A DNA stretch of 64,000 bases from Nannochloropsis salina CCMP1776 (lineage: Eukaryota > Sar > Eustigmatophyceae > Eustigmatales > Monodopsidaceae): contig SDOX01000002.1 in NCBI GenBank assembly GCA_004565275.1, positions 1,000,884 through 1,064,883 on the forward strand, read 5' to 3'. The translations under genes were made by a program, and so were the position numbers. This document shows, piece after piece, positions 39,942 through 49,200 of the stretch. Under the pieces are notes generated by a model. It had not been told where the DNA came from, made no database searches, and worked only from the letters and a program-made list of their open reading frames with translations. The stretch's first letter is position 1. Each line of letters begins with the position of its first letter.

Positions 39942-40640
39942 CTATTTTTGAGACCAAAATTTTGCTTTCTTGGTAGTTTTCGTGAAGACGTTCAAGGTCT
40001 TATCGATCGCACTCTCGTAGCGCCGCTCCCTGCGGCGATTTCTTTCTTCCGCCAACCCCTCCGGGCCATCCCAGCGCTCGTATGCCTTGGCCCGTAGAAG
40101 CCTTCGACAGTATAGTTTCATCTTTTGGTATTTCGTGTTTCGGGGGTTGTTGCGTTCGAGATAAGGCATTACGCGCATGGTGCCTTCCTGCAGCAGAAAC
40201 TCGGCGACCGCATCTCCCTTCGTCACCAGCCCGTACTCCTCCTCGTTATTGTTCTTGCATGGAGTGCAGACAGTAATACGGAACACATCGTGGTACATTG
40301 GGTCCACCAGCCCGCTTCCACATACTTCACAGGACAGCCCCTTCCCTGCCACTCGTGCTGCTTTCGGCACGGGGGCACTAGGTGCCGCCGTCGGGACACT
40401 GTCTGTGGAGTCTTCCTCGTCCTCCGGGCCTTCTCTTGTAAATCCTCCCTGAGCTAGCAGGTTTTGAAGGGCCTGACTACTGCCTTCGGGCGTATTGGTA
40501 TCGGCCGCGGTGAGCTGCAGTTGCTGTTCCCGTAGAAGCTCGGCGTGCTGCTGGAGTCTTTCCTTTTCCTTTCGTGCACGCAAAGCCAATGCCCGCTTCC
40601 GATTTTCTTCGATTCTGACCCGCTGCTCATCTGTGAGCAT
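39942..40640 (-). CDS. XPA: XPA DNA-damage recognition protein
   Basis: The 232-aa single-exon product matches XPA/Rad14 of nucleotide excision repair. It has the zinc finger with two Cys pairs (SCEVCGSGLVDP and ITVCTPCKNN), followed by the DNA-binding domain: EEYGLVTKGDAVAEFLL, MPYLERNNPRNTKYQKMKLY (with the Met-Lys-Leu-Tyr of the family) and a basic helical C-terminus (RRRERRYESAIDK). The N-terminus is helical and basic (RVRIEENRKRALALRARKEK), as in animals, and could carry the NLS and RPA contact. XPA verifies damage with TFIIH and RPA. Length is close to human XPA (273 aa). Land plants lack a clear XPA, so its presence in an alga is notable. Confidence 0.92.
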   Translation of the reverse strand: MLTDEQRVRIEENRKRALALRARKEKERLQQHAELLREQQLQLTAADTNTPEGSSQALQNLLAQGGFTREGPEDEEDSTDSVPTAAPSAPVPKAARVAGKGLSCEVCGSGLVDPMYHDVFRITVCTPCKNNNEEEYGLVTKGDAVAEFLLQEGTMRVMPYLERNNPRNTKYQKMKLYCRRLLRAKAYERWDGPEGLAEERNRRRERRYESAIDKTLNVFTKTTKKAKFWSQK

Positions 40641-41338
40641 GTTTCTGATGAGTCAAGAAGAATATTTAGTATGTGGCCACTTTTCTTTCTAGGCATGTGA
40701 AACGAGACGGAGGAAGCGCAGCAAGACTTGGCGATACTTCGTTCAGTAACTACAAGCCCGGAAAGCACTTTGATTGCAAAACATATTCATTGAATTTTCT
40801 ATCCTAACTGTTTTTCACTCCACGAAAACTAGGCATCGATGTTATTTGCATGCAATGATTCGGTACGTCCGCCACAACAGTTCACGGCACACGGAGTCGA
40901 CAACCTCCCCACCCCATAAACCCACGCTGAAAATTACTTTCTGCGCTGCCACGACAGGGCAAAGCGTGGTGTATGTTTGAGGGTCCCCTTTTACCTATTG
41001 ATTCGTTACTTGAAGCATTAAGGGATGTACGTTGCCGGCATTTTCGATTTGTAGACTAAGCGTTTACACTTTCGCGCAGACCGAAGAGTCAGAAAACGCG
41101 ACAAGAAATCCATCATATGCAGGTTGTCACCTGCTTCCAAGTTTGACTTAGCTTCCTTGACATTCACGTTACTTATTATGCGTGTTTAATTGATATTGCA
41201 CAAGCCTTTCGAAAGAGCCTTCTGTTCCAGTACCAAAGTAAATTCAACCAGTACTCGTTACTATGATCAACGCGCACAAGCCACACTTCAGAAAGGAAGC
41301 GTGCTTGTTTTCCATGTCGAATGTTTCTCTCAGTTCAT
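40641..41338. other. intergenic, XPA upstream / peroxiredoxin downstream
   Basis: About 700 bp between two minus-strand genes; the XPA promoter should be in the left part. No other feature is seen. Confidence 0.45.
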
Positions 41339-42055
41339 TCACAGACGACTCAAAACATTTTCCGCCCGTGAAAATTTAATATGGCCCGAGGGATCCACCA
41401 TCATGTCCTCAATGACACCATCGCCGTTAACTACCATAGCGAAACGTTGCATTCGCATGCCCATCCCGCGCGCTGATCCATCCAGCTCCACATCCAATGC
41501 TTTCGTGAGAGCATGGTTCCCATCCGCTAAAAATGTAATCGCGAGAGGTTGCCTTTGCTTGTCAGTCCCCAAGGTTCTGGCAAAGGCGTCCATGACAAAT
41601 GCTGCCATGGCAGAGATGAAAGGAAGCTGGCATTAATAATGATGGAAGACTAAGGTTTCGACGCGTACCAGACACATTCATTTCTTTCAGTTCGTACCGT
41701 CCGCGGTGCTGATCACGTATATGTCATCTATGCCCTTGGCTTGCAGGCGGAGGGCTGTCTCGATGAAACCGGGGACGTGGCTTTTTGAGCACCCAGGCGT
41801 GAACTGTTGGATCATATATTGGTCAATTGATTGCAGCACGCTCGATTTCGAAGCGATGGTAATGGAGTGGGCCTTCCACAGACTTCGCGATCGACTTACC
41901 GGTCCTGGAATGCCCACGAAAATTACGCGCCGTTTGCCTTTAACAAGTTCCCAGGAGCGAACAGAAACTGGTTGACGAGGTTTATTGTCGGAGTGTGCAG
42001 GCTCCAAAACCCAGAGGTCAACATTTGGAAACAAATCACCAACTTGGGATGGCAT
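41339..42055 (-). CDS. type II / Prx5 peroxiredoxin
   Basis: Three exons on the minus strand, 41900-42055, 41698-41803 and 41339-41601, join in phase to 174 aa. The peroxidatic-cysteine loop is formed across the first junction: VGIPGP|FTPGCSKSHVPGF, where the Cys of PGCS is the catalytic one. The core continues YVISTADAFVMDAF, ITFLADGNHALTKAL and MQRFAMVVNGDGVIEDM, as in PRXII/Prx5, which reduce hydroperoxides with thioredoxin, glutaredoxin or glutathione. The Arg after the catalytic loop (MRMQRF) is present. No presequence is seen at ATG 42055, suggesting cytosol, unless an upstream exon exists. The start exon opens MPSQVGDLFPNVDLWVLE, typical of the family's first strand. Confidence 0.92.
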
Positions 42056-42480
42056 TGTCTTGTCTGAATCGTAGTGGTTTTATGCCTCAAGCGTAACTGC
42101 TGCTCCAGCCAACGCCCATGGGATGTCCCTGTAGAGAATTTCATCCCCAAATATGTGTATTCGCAAAGATTTGAATAAATAATTCTCGCGGTGGGGAAGA
42201 GGAAACTGTCCTTCAAAATGCCACTTTACGATAGCACACCGTGATCGCCGCCCGCGACAAACAGGGCCATAAAACCTTCAAGACCGCCGAATTGAATACC
42301 TTGACAAGCCACAGAAATTCACCCTTAACTTGTCTGTGTAGATGTGTATTACTTCTGTAAAGATGGTCTTTTCCTTGTACAATTTGTGTGTTTCGTTGTC
42401 CACGGATAGGCCGTTCAATGTACCAGGGATAGTATCTTACCAACGAGGCTATCTGCATCGTATTATTCTGAAAGACAGCC
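42056..42480. promoter_or_regulatory. divergent promoter region, peroxiredoxin / NUFIP1
   Basis: A 425-bp head-to-head spacer. A minus-strand open frame (42213-42482) has no domain. No specific motif recognised. Confidence 0.4.
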
Positions 42481-44427
42481 ATGTATCAGCACACCTTTAC
42501 GCCAATGTCTGCGCCTCAAGCTCAGCAACAAAATCTGCAGCAATATCAATACCCCTACCATGGAGCGTCACCGCATAATGCCTCGTTTCCCACTAGCATT
42601 TATGGGAGCTATCAACCAGCCCAATGTCCCCCGTCCAATCCGTACGCAGCACACGTTCATCCTCCATTTCATGGGAATATGAGCAGTTCCACCGGTCCTC
42701 CGCCTCCAGAGACATACATCTGTCATTCATGTGGACAGCGAGGCATGCACTGGGTTACAAAGTGTCCGGTCGTCGCGGGGGTCCGGCCGCAAGAACATCA
42801 ACGGCAGCAGCATGCCCCTAGACCTTCGCTTTACTCCTCCAGCACCCCTCGGCACCCAGAGAGTCTGGCTCAAGGTGTACAACATCATTCTATGGTCATG
42901 GCTTCATCTGTCCAGCAGGGGTCAGAAGCCCGGCACGACCGACCCACTAGAGCAGGAAGAGGCAGGGGAGGAAGAGGACATCGAGGGATGGGCCGCGGTG
43001 CGGGGGGAAGGGATGGAAAGGAAAGGAGCAGGTGGCCATATGGAGGGCAGATCTTAGAGGGGACGGGTGGCGGAAGCCAAGGAAACATCTCCAACCCCTT
43101 TTCGACTGACAGCACGCATGCCTCCGTCCCTGCCTCTCCTGGACCGTTCTCGGGGCCTACCGGAAAGGAGAGCACCGAGGCAGCCTCTTCAGTGGGAGGC
43201 ACAAACGTGGAAGGTGATATGCATCGGTGCCAGGCTTGCGACAAGTCCTTTGAAAGCCAGGCGCAATACCAAGCCCATGTGGACGCGCACGAGACCTGCC
43301 AGCACCCAAACTGTCACTTCCAAGGGTCCCGGCAGGTGGTGGGAGGGCACTACCGGCTGGTCCATGGCAAGTATAAGGGCACGGGCTTTCGAGTGATGAA
43401 TGTGGAAGGTCGACGGTACCGGATTTTGGTGGGGAATGCGCCGGAGGAAGTGGAGCAATGGCGGGAAGAGCGGAGGAAGAATTATCCGACGGCGCAAGCG
43501 GTGGCGAAGCGGGGGGAGGAGGCGCGAGCGAGGCGAGGTCGGGGGGAAAGTGGAAGGAAGAGATGGCGAGACGTGGTCGAGGGGGCAGAAGGGGAAAGGG
43601 GGGAGGGGAAAAAGCAGGCGATCGGGGAGGGAGCGGGACAGATGGGTGGCCTTGTGGGTGGTGTGTACGCTAGCGAGGAGGAGGACGAGGGCAGAGGCGA
43701 GGGTGACGAAGGGGCCGAAGGACTTGGTCCAAACGCGTCAACGGCATCTCCCGGCGTTGTCGGGGAAGAAGGGGAGGCCGGTGCCCGGGTTTCTGTCCTC
43801 CACGGTGTTTGTCGTGCCTACCTGCGGAGCCAATGTCCCTTGAACGCGACGCGTTGCCGGTACCGGCACGGGCCCCGGAAGGGCTCGGGAGGCTTGTATT
43901 GTCGGTTTTTTTCGAAGCCAAAGGGCTCCTGTCACCACGGGGAGGCGTGTCAGTTTGTCCACGACCCGGCCTTGAAGGCGGAACTGGAGCAATGGGTGGG
44001 GGAGAGACGGGCGCAGAACCAGGAGGCGCGAGAGGGAGGCGGTGGGGCCGATGAAGGGAGGAGGAAGGAGGGGCGGGGGAAGATGCACCTGGAGGGGCAA
44101 AGGAAGGGAGGTGGGGAGTGCGAGGACAGAAAGGCAGGGGGCCCAGGGCGAGAGCCGACCTTGTTGAGACGGCTGTTGGGGCTGGAAGTGAGCAGGGAAA
44201 GGCGGCTGGTGTTGGCCTCCATCCGGTACTTAGTCCGCGCCTCCTTCTTCCAAGCAAAGCCTTCCTCCCTCCCGTCCTCCCTTTCGTCCTCCCTCCCGTC
44301 CTCTCTCCCGTCCTCCCTCCCGTCCTCGTCCCCTCCCATGGGACCTTCCCCTCGGACAACGGGCGACGCCAGGGAAGGGGAAGAGGGGGGGAGCGAGGGA
44401 GGAGGAGTTGAAGGGGAGGGTCGGTAA
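42481..44427 (+). CDS. NUFIP1: NUFIP1-like zinc-finger protein, box C/D snoRNP assembly
   Basis: The 648-aa single-exon product carries, in order, a zinc-knuckle-like motif (CHSCGQRGMHWVTKCP, about residue 81), an Arg/Gly-rich segment (GRGRGGRGHRGMGRGAGG), a C2H2 finger (CQACDKSFESQAQYQAHVDAH, about 247) followed by a Cys/His pair, the NUFIP signature WREERRKNYPTAQAV (about 328), two CCCH fingers (CRAYLRSQCPL... and CRFFSKPKGSCHHG, about 443 and 478), and a C-terminal helix LLRRLLGLEVSRERRLVLAS that fits the PEP region of NUFIP/Rsa1. NUFIP1 brings Snu13/15.5K to R2TP/HSP90 during box C/D snoRNP assembly in the nucleus. Residues near the end are a Ser-Leu-Pro repeat. The extra zinc knuckle is unusual. 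Confidence 0.85.
   Translation: MYQHTFTPMSAPQAQQQNLQQYQYPYHGASPHNASFPTSIYGSYQPAQCPPSNPYAAHVHPPFHGNMSSSTGPPPPETYICHSCGQRGMHWVTKCPVVAGVRPQEHQRQQHAPRPSLYSSSTPRHPESLAQGVQHHSMVMASSVQQGSEARHDRPTRAGRGRGGRGHRGMGRGAGGRDGKERSRWPYGGQILEGTGGGSQGNISNPFSTDSTHASVPASPGPFSGPTGKESTEAASSVGGTNVEGDMHRCQACDKSFESQAQYQAHVDAHETCQHPNCHFQGSRQVVGGHYRLVHGKYKGTGFRVMNVEGRRYRILVGNAPEEVEQWREERRKNYPTAQAVAKRGEEARARRGRGESGRKRWRDVVEGAEGERGEGKKQAIGEGAGQMGGLVGGVYASEEEDEGRGEGDEGAEGLGPNASTASPGVVGEEGEAGARVSVLHGVCRAYLRSQCPLNATRCRYRHGPRKGSGGLYCRFFSKPKGSCHHGEACQFVHDPALKAELEQWVGERRAQNQEAREGGGGADEGRRKEGRGKMHLEGQRKGGGECEDRKAGGPGREPTLLRRLLGLEVSRERRLVLASIRYLVRASFFQAKPSSLPSSLSSSLPSSLPSSLPSSSPPMGPSPRTTGDAREGEEGGSEGGGVEGEGR
44266..44331 (+). 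repeat. minisatellite encoding Ser-Ser-Leu-Pro repeats
   Basis: A 12-nt unit, close to CCTCCCTCCCGT, is repeated about five times in frame in the last part of NUFIP1. Such units vary in copy number in other genomes. Confidence 0.8.
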
Positions 44428-44951
44428 GGGGAGGATCGAGTTTGGGCAGCGGGTGCTGCAGGGGGGGCCAAGGATGGGGTGGCGGAGGGAGATTAATGGG
44501 AGGGTAAGATGGCGAGGAGTTGGCAGCAATGGCATAGGCACCACGTGTGCACGAGGAATACCATGGAGACACGATGTGCTGGGCGGTTGCGGGATAGGAA
44601 TATGAGGTTTCGGGACCATGTTACATACAAGTCGGGCCATGTAAGGGTTTCAAAGCACTTGTATACTGAAGGGCTAGCGACAGCGCGTGTTACACAGATC
44701 TTGTTTTTTTCTTTTAAACGGGACAGAAAAAGTATTTCGGGTAGGTCGCTGTCCATGGACCTTATCACGCACGTCTGGAGCGCTGGCATTGACCAGGATT
44801 GGTCTCGAGAACGGCTGCTTATTGTGGGAGGCCCCGGCGGGCGCCGAACTCCTCCTTTCATGATCGACCGCATAACTTTTCTTCTCCATCTGGTCGACGT
44901 GTGGGCAATCGCACAAGAGAAGTCGCGGTCAATCACGTCCATACATGTGCA
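44428..44951. other. intergenic between convergent NUFIP1 and SmD3
   Basis: Two overlapping open frames of nearly 150 codons, one per strand (44493-44942 and 44509-44955), have no domain; I treat the region as 3' sequence. Confidence 0.45.
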
Positions 44952-45527
44952 TTAGTTCCCGGCCTTCCTCTTCTTCCCCCGAAAAGCTCCCCCGCGGCCT
45001 CTGCCCGCTGTCTTGCTGCTCTCCTTCTTTTTCATGCCCTGCACCTTCTTGAACACAGGAGCGTGCTTGAGGATCTCTGGTAGCACGATAAATTTGAGAT
45101 GGCTCCCTCTTAAGTACACTTGTTCCAATTTACGGACTTTGCCGTTCCGTGCAGTGTGTGTGACGTCCGAGAGGTGGACGTTCATTGTGTCTTCAGATTC
45201 CATCAACAATCCTCGATAGACCTCCCCGGATTTTAGTTCTGCCGTGACCACATGACCCTCTCCTTCTTTAAGCAGCTTGACTGGCACGCTGAGCGCTGTG
45301 TGTAAGGGTAAGTGGAGAAATTTTGGCATGGGAACGGGAGATGTTGGCGTTACGTCGAGGCACGAGATATCAGACCCACCCATCGTCCTGCCCGCGACAT
45401 CACGAAAGAGCAAGTTGGTGAAGAGTGTAGAGCAAAGTGATTGTGTTACAAGAGAGCGACTCTCCTTTAACAGATGCCAAAGTAAAGTGCAAAGCGGAAA
45501 CGCAAACAAACCTTTCATGGTGGCCAT
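44952..45527 (-). CDS. SNRPD3: small nuclear ribonucleoprotein Sm D3
   Basis: Exons 45512-45527 (16 nt) and 44952-45295 join in phase (G|CG) to 119 aa beginning MATMKALSVPVKLL. The body is a complete Sm fold: VPVKLLKEGEGHVVTAELKS, GEVYRGLLMESEDTMNVHL, RNGKVRKLEQVYLRGSHLKF, then the D3-type ILKHAPVFKKVQGM. The tail is Lys/Arg-Gly rich (GRGRGGAFRGKKRKAGN), the site of arginine methylation in relatives. D3 is part of the heptameric ring on U1, U2, U4 and U5 snRNA. The tiny first exon is an inference: it supplies a good ATG context (GCCACCATG), a donor and a matching phase, whereas the uninterrupted frame would add about 120 unrelated residues. Confidence 0.9.
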   Translation of the reverse strand: MATMKGLFAFPLCTLLWHLLKESRSLVTQSLCSTLFTNLLFRDVAGRTMGGSDISCLDVTPTSPVPMPKFLHLPLHTALSVPVKLLKEGEGHVVTAELKSGEVYRGLLMESEDTMNVHLSDVTHTARNGKVRKLEQVYLRGSHLKFIVLPEILKHAPVFKKVQGMKKKESSKTAGRGRGGAFRGKKRKAGN

Positions 45528-46258
45528 GTCTACGTTCGCAAGGGGAGAACTGCTCCCTTTGAACCCGCTCCCGTACTTCGATAAGCCCGCAAATCTCTTC
45601 TGTGCTGTGGGGTAGCATTCATAATGGACGTGAGTGATGAAGCCGAGAGAAAAGCGCGGGGGCACGGGTGAAGAGAAAGAGCGTCTGATTGCACGGTGTG
45701 GTTGTGTTCGCCACAGTGGTGGTGGAGCTTGTCGTGGAAAGTCCTATTCTATCAGCTTTGGCAAGTCTATGGGCTGCATCAATGGCGAGGCCCTTCATGA
45801 ACACTCTGTATGGAAGCCTTCGCGCGTACAAGTGGTCGTATCTGTTTTGGAAGCAACGTTCTTTTCACGCCCTGTGAGTCTGGTTTTACGTGCACTCTTC
45901 CCCTCGCGCCATGCCCGACGGCGACAGAGGTCCCGGTGGGTCGTAAGGGAAGATACTACCTGATCGTTGCCATTAAAAACACACACGTGGTTGCATGCGG
46001 TTGGGGTAAACGAGCGAGAATGATAGTATAAGTGTTGGCAGATTAGTTTTGTCCTATTCGGAAGGCAATGGGGAAGAGAGGCAGGTTTTACGGCCCGTCT
46101 AAGCGCAACTTTTGCCTTCCACCCCCCGCCCATGTTCAATGCCAGATCCCACCACCTACTCCACAGGGTGCACGACACACAAATAAGTAAGGACTAAGCA
46201 GCAGATCGTACGGATAAGTGAGTCATTCTGTGATTTATTTGCTGGCTGTCGACCTGTC
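45528..46258. promoter_or_regulatory. divergent region SmD3 / ThiO with a possible small exon
   Basis: The 730-bp head-to-head spacer contains a hydrophobic plus-strand segment, about 45717-45868, between a good acceptor (GCCACAG) and donor (GTGAGT); it reads VVELVVESPILSALASLW and onward. I could not find an in-phase first exon, so no gene is called. Confidence 0.35.
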
Positions 46259-49200
46259 ATGAAGCGGAGGCTGCGTGGGAGCAGCCAAGATCCTCCTTAT
46301 GCCTTGTCTCGGAATGCCTCTGCCGCCACAGCCGTCGTGGTGGTGGCCCTCTCATGTGTATTGAGCACGACCCGGGCGTTCCACATACCATCAACCTGGA
46401 GGCCGTTCTCCCGGTCGCTTCATCGCAGCGTCGCTCGCATCAGACCGCACGTTTCCAGCCTGATGGCAAAGAGAGATGCACCCGGAGGCGGCGATGTTTT
46501 GGTCATTGGAGGGGGCCTGGCGGGCTTGTCGACTGCACTGGAGCTTTCCCAACGCGGAGCCAAGGTAGTGGTTGTGAGTAGGGACGAAGCTGAATCGGCC
46601 AGCATGGCAGCGGGGGGCATGCTGGCTCCTCAGGCGGAACGCCTAGAAGCCGGTCCGTACCTGGATTTGTGCTTGCAAAGCCGCGACATGTACAGCGAGT
46701 GGGCAGCAGATCTGGAGCAATGGTCGGGTGGGATCTCCACTGGGTTCGCCGCCGCAGGGGGGTTTTTAGCACCTGCCTTCACGGGCGATCAGGTGGATAG
46801 TTGGGTGCCCCCCTCGGGGGCAGGGCCGGCCTACCGTTTAGATGGGCCGGAAATCCGAGGCATGGAACCAGCCTTGTCGCCGCACGTGACCGGGGGCTGG
46901 TGGTATCCCCAGGACATGCAAGTGGACGCCCGTCGTCTCTTTCGCGCACTCCGGGAGGCGTGCCTGCGGGCGGGCGTCAGTGTCTTGGAGGGGTCCGAGT
47001 GGGTAGTGGAGGCCCTGGTCTTCCATCCCGCCTTGCCAGCCGTCCAGGCGGTCAAAATGAGCGACGGGCGCCGGCTTTCGTTCGCGCAGGTAGTGGTTGC
47101 GAACGGTGCGTGGATGAACCGCCTGTTGCCCGTGCCGGTGGGCCCTGTGAAAGGGCAAATGCTCTCATTGCGCCCGAAAAGGGGCGAACCCAACCCCTTG
47201 ACCCGGGTCATCTTCGCGGAGAATTGCTACTTGATTCCCAAGGCGGATGGCCGCCTCATCGTAGGCGCGACCGTGGAGGCAGGGCAGTGGGATCGGGGGG
47301 TAACGGCGAAGGGTATCCACGACTTGACCCAACGAGCCTTGCAAATCTGTCCGGCGTTGGGGAGCTTGGAACTGGAAGAGACATGGGCCGGTCTGCGCCC
47401 TACCACCCCCGACACCCTCCCTGTGCTGGGAAGCACGCCCTGGGAGAACCTCTTCGTGGCCGGTGGGTATTGGCGGAACGGCGTCTTGCTGGCGCCCCGT
47501 ACGGGCCAGCTGGTGGCTGATTGTGTGGAGGGGAAGGTGGGTGCCGAGGATGCGGCCCTCCTTTCCCACTTTGCATGGAGCCGGTTTTTGCCTTCCCGAG
47601 TGGGGGAAGCCCGGCAAGGAAGCAAAAAGTCAGCTGCGACCGTGGCCGCCACCGCGACAGTTGGGTATCAAAGGAGCGCTGGATCCACGTCTCTTTCCAC
47701 GCCGCCTCGTGGAGCGACAAGTCCTGCGGCAGACACCAGCGCCGGGGGACCAAGGCCGTCTTCTCCTACCGCCCCCGCAGATACAGTCACTCACCACGAC
47801 GACCCGTACGCGGACTATGCTCAGTTGAAGGCGGCGGGCAACGTGGAGGACACGGAGGCGATCATTAGGGAGGCGCGGCGGGTGAACCGGGAGGGTCTGG
47901 TGGGGTACGGCCTGGGGGAGGACGCGGTGGGGAGGGAGACGGCGAGTAAGTTCAACGTGCCGAGTGCGGGTATGGGCCAGGAATGGTCGGCGTTTGAGGC
48001 GGCGGCGGAGCAAGGAGTTCATGACATGGGCCGCTTTGACGTGGACTACTTAAAAGACGACTCTCACTTGAATCGGGAGGCCCTGTCCATAGGGCCAGAT
48101 GCGGTGCACCATGATACCCGGAAGGATGTTGGGCAGGGGGTGGAGGGGGAGGAAGGGGAGGAGAGCATCGAGACGTTCATGGCGCGTCATGGCTACGAAT
48201 ATGAAAATCCGCGGGAAGCGAGAGCGAGAGAGAAAGAGATGCGACGCCAGATGACTCAAATGGGCATGGTCCCTCCCCCCCCAACATCAGAAACACTCGG
48301 TGGGAAAGGGAATAGGGAGGCAGAAGGGGACGCGTACGAGGAGTACTACAGCTCCGAGGAGCGGGAAAAGGTGGGATGGGAGGTGGTGCGACAGATGGAG
48401 AAGGAGGAGGAGAAGCGATACGAGCACAGTCTCGGGAGAGCACAGGGTACCCACCACGACGACCCGTACGCGGACTATGCTCAGTTGAAGGCGGCGGGCA
48501 ACGTGGAGGACACGGAGGCGATCATTAGGGAGGCGCGGCGGGTGAACCGGGAGGGTCTGGTGGGGTACGGCCTGGGGGAGGACGCGGTGGGGAGGGAGAC
48601 GGCGAGTAAGTTCAACGTGCCGAGTGCGGGTATGGGCCAGGAATGGTCGGCGTTTGAGGCGGCGGCGGAGCAAGGGATCCAGGATATGGGCCGCTATCAA
48701 GACATTGGGGGTGGAGTTTCCTCACCAAAAGGCAGCGGGAGCACCCTGGAGGCGGAGGAGGAAATAGGAATCGAGGAGTTCATGGCTCGCCTGGGGTACG
48801 AGTATGCGGACCCTCGGGTGGCTAAATCGCAGGGCGAGGTCGAGTCGCGCCCCGTAGATGACCCTACGTCTTCTCCCACCGAGTCTAGCTTTCAATCCCT
48901 CGCGGCCCCCTCCACATCTGTTGGCAATGCGTCCCCCCGACCTCAGGCAATCGCACCCCCTGCGGCCTCGCCCGACGCCTCGCCAAGTCCATTCAACACC
49001 ATCCAGCCTTTACCACCGCGGGCGGACCAACCGCCCCCACCTTGGGCGCATGAAATCGAGGCCCTCTACGACCGTGTACGTGCCAATCAAGCGGCGGCCC
49101 GGCGTCGGCAAGGCCTGCCTCCCCTGCCCGGCGATGCCGATGTGATGCTTCCTTTCAAACACCCTCCAGGAGACCAGCCCCTCGATCCGCAGGGACGCCC

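Noticed and set aside
44493-44955. Two overlapping 148-149-codon frames on opposite strands
   Set aside because: No recognisable domain on either strand; both lie in the convergent 3' region.
46801-47520. 239-codon plus-strand frame inside ThiO
   Set aside because: Out-of-frame shadow of the FAD domain, Gly/Arg-rich with no domain.
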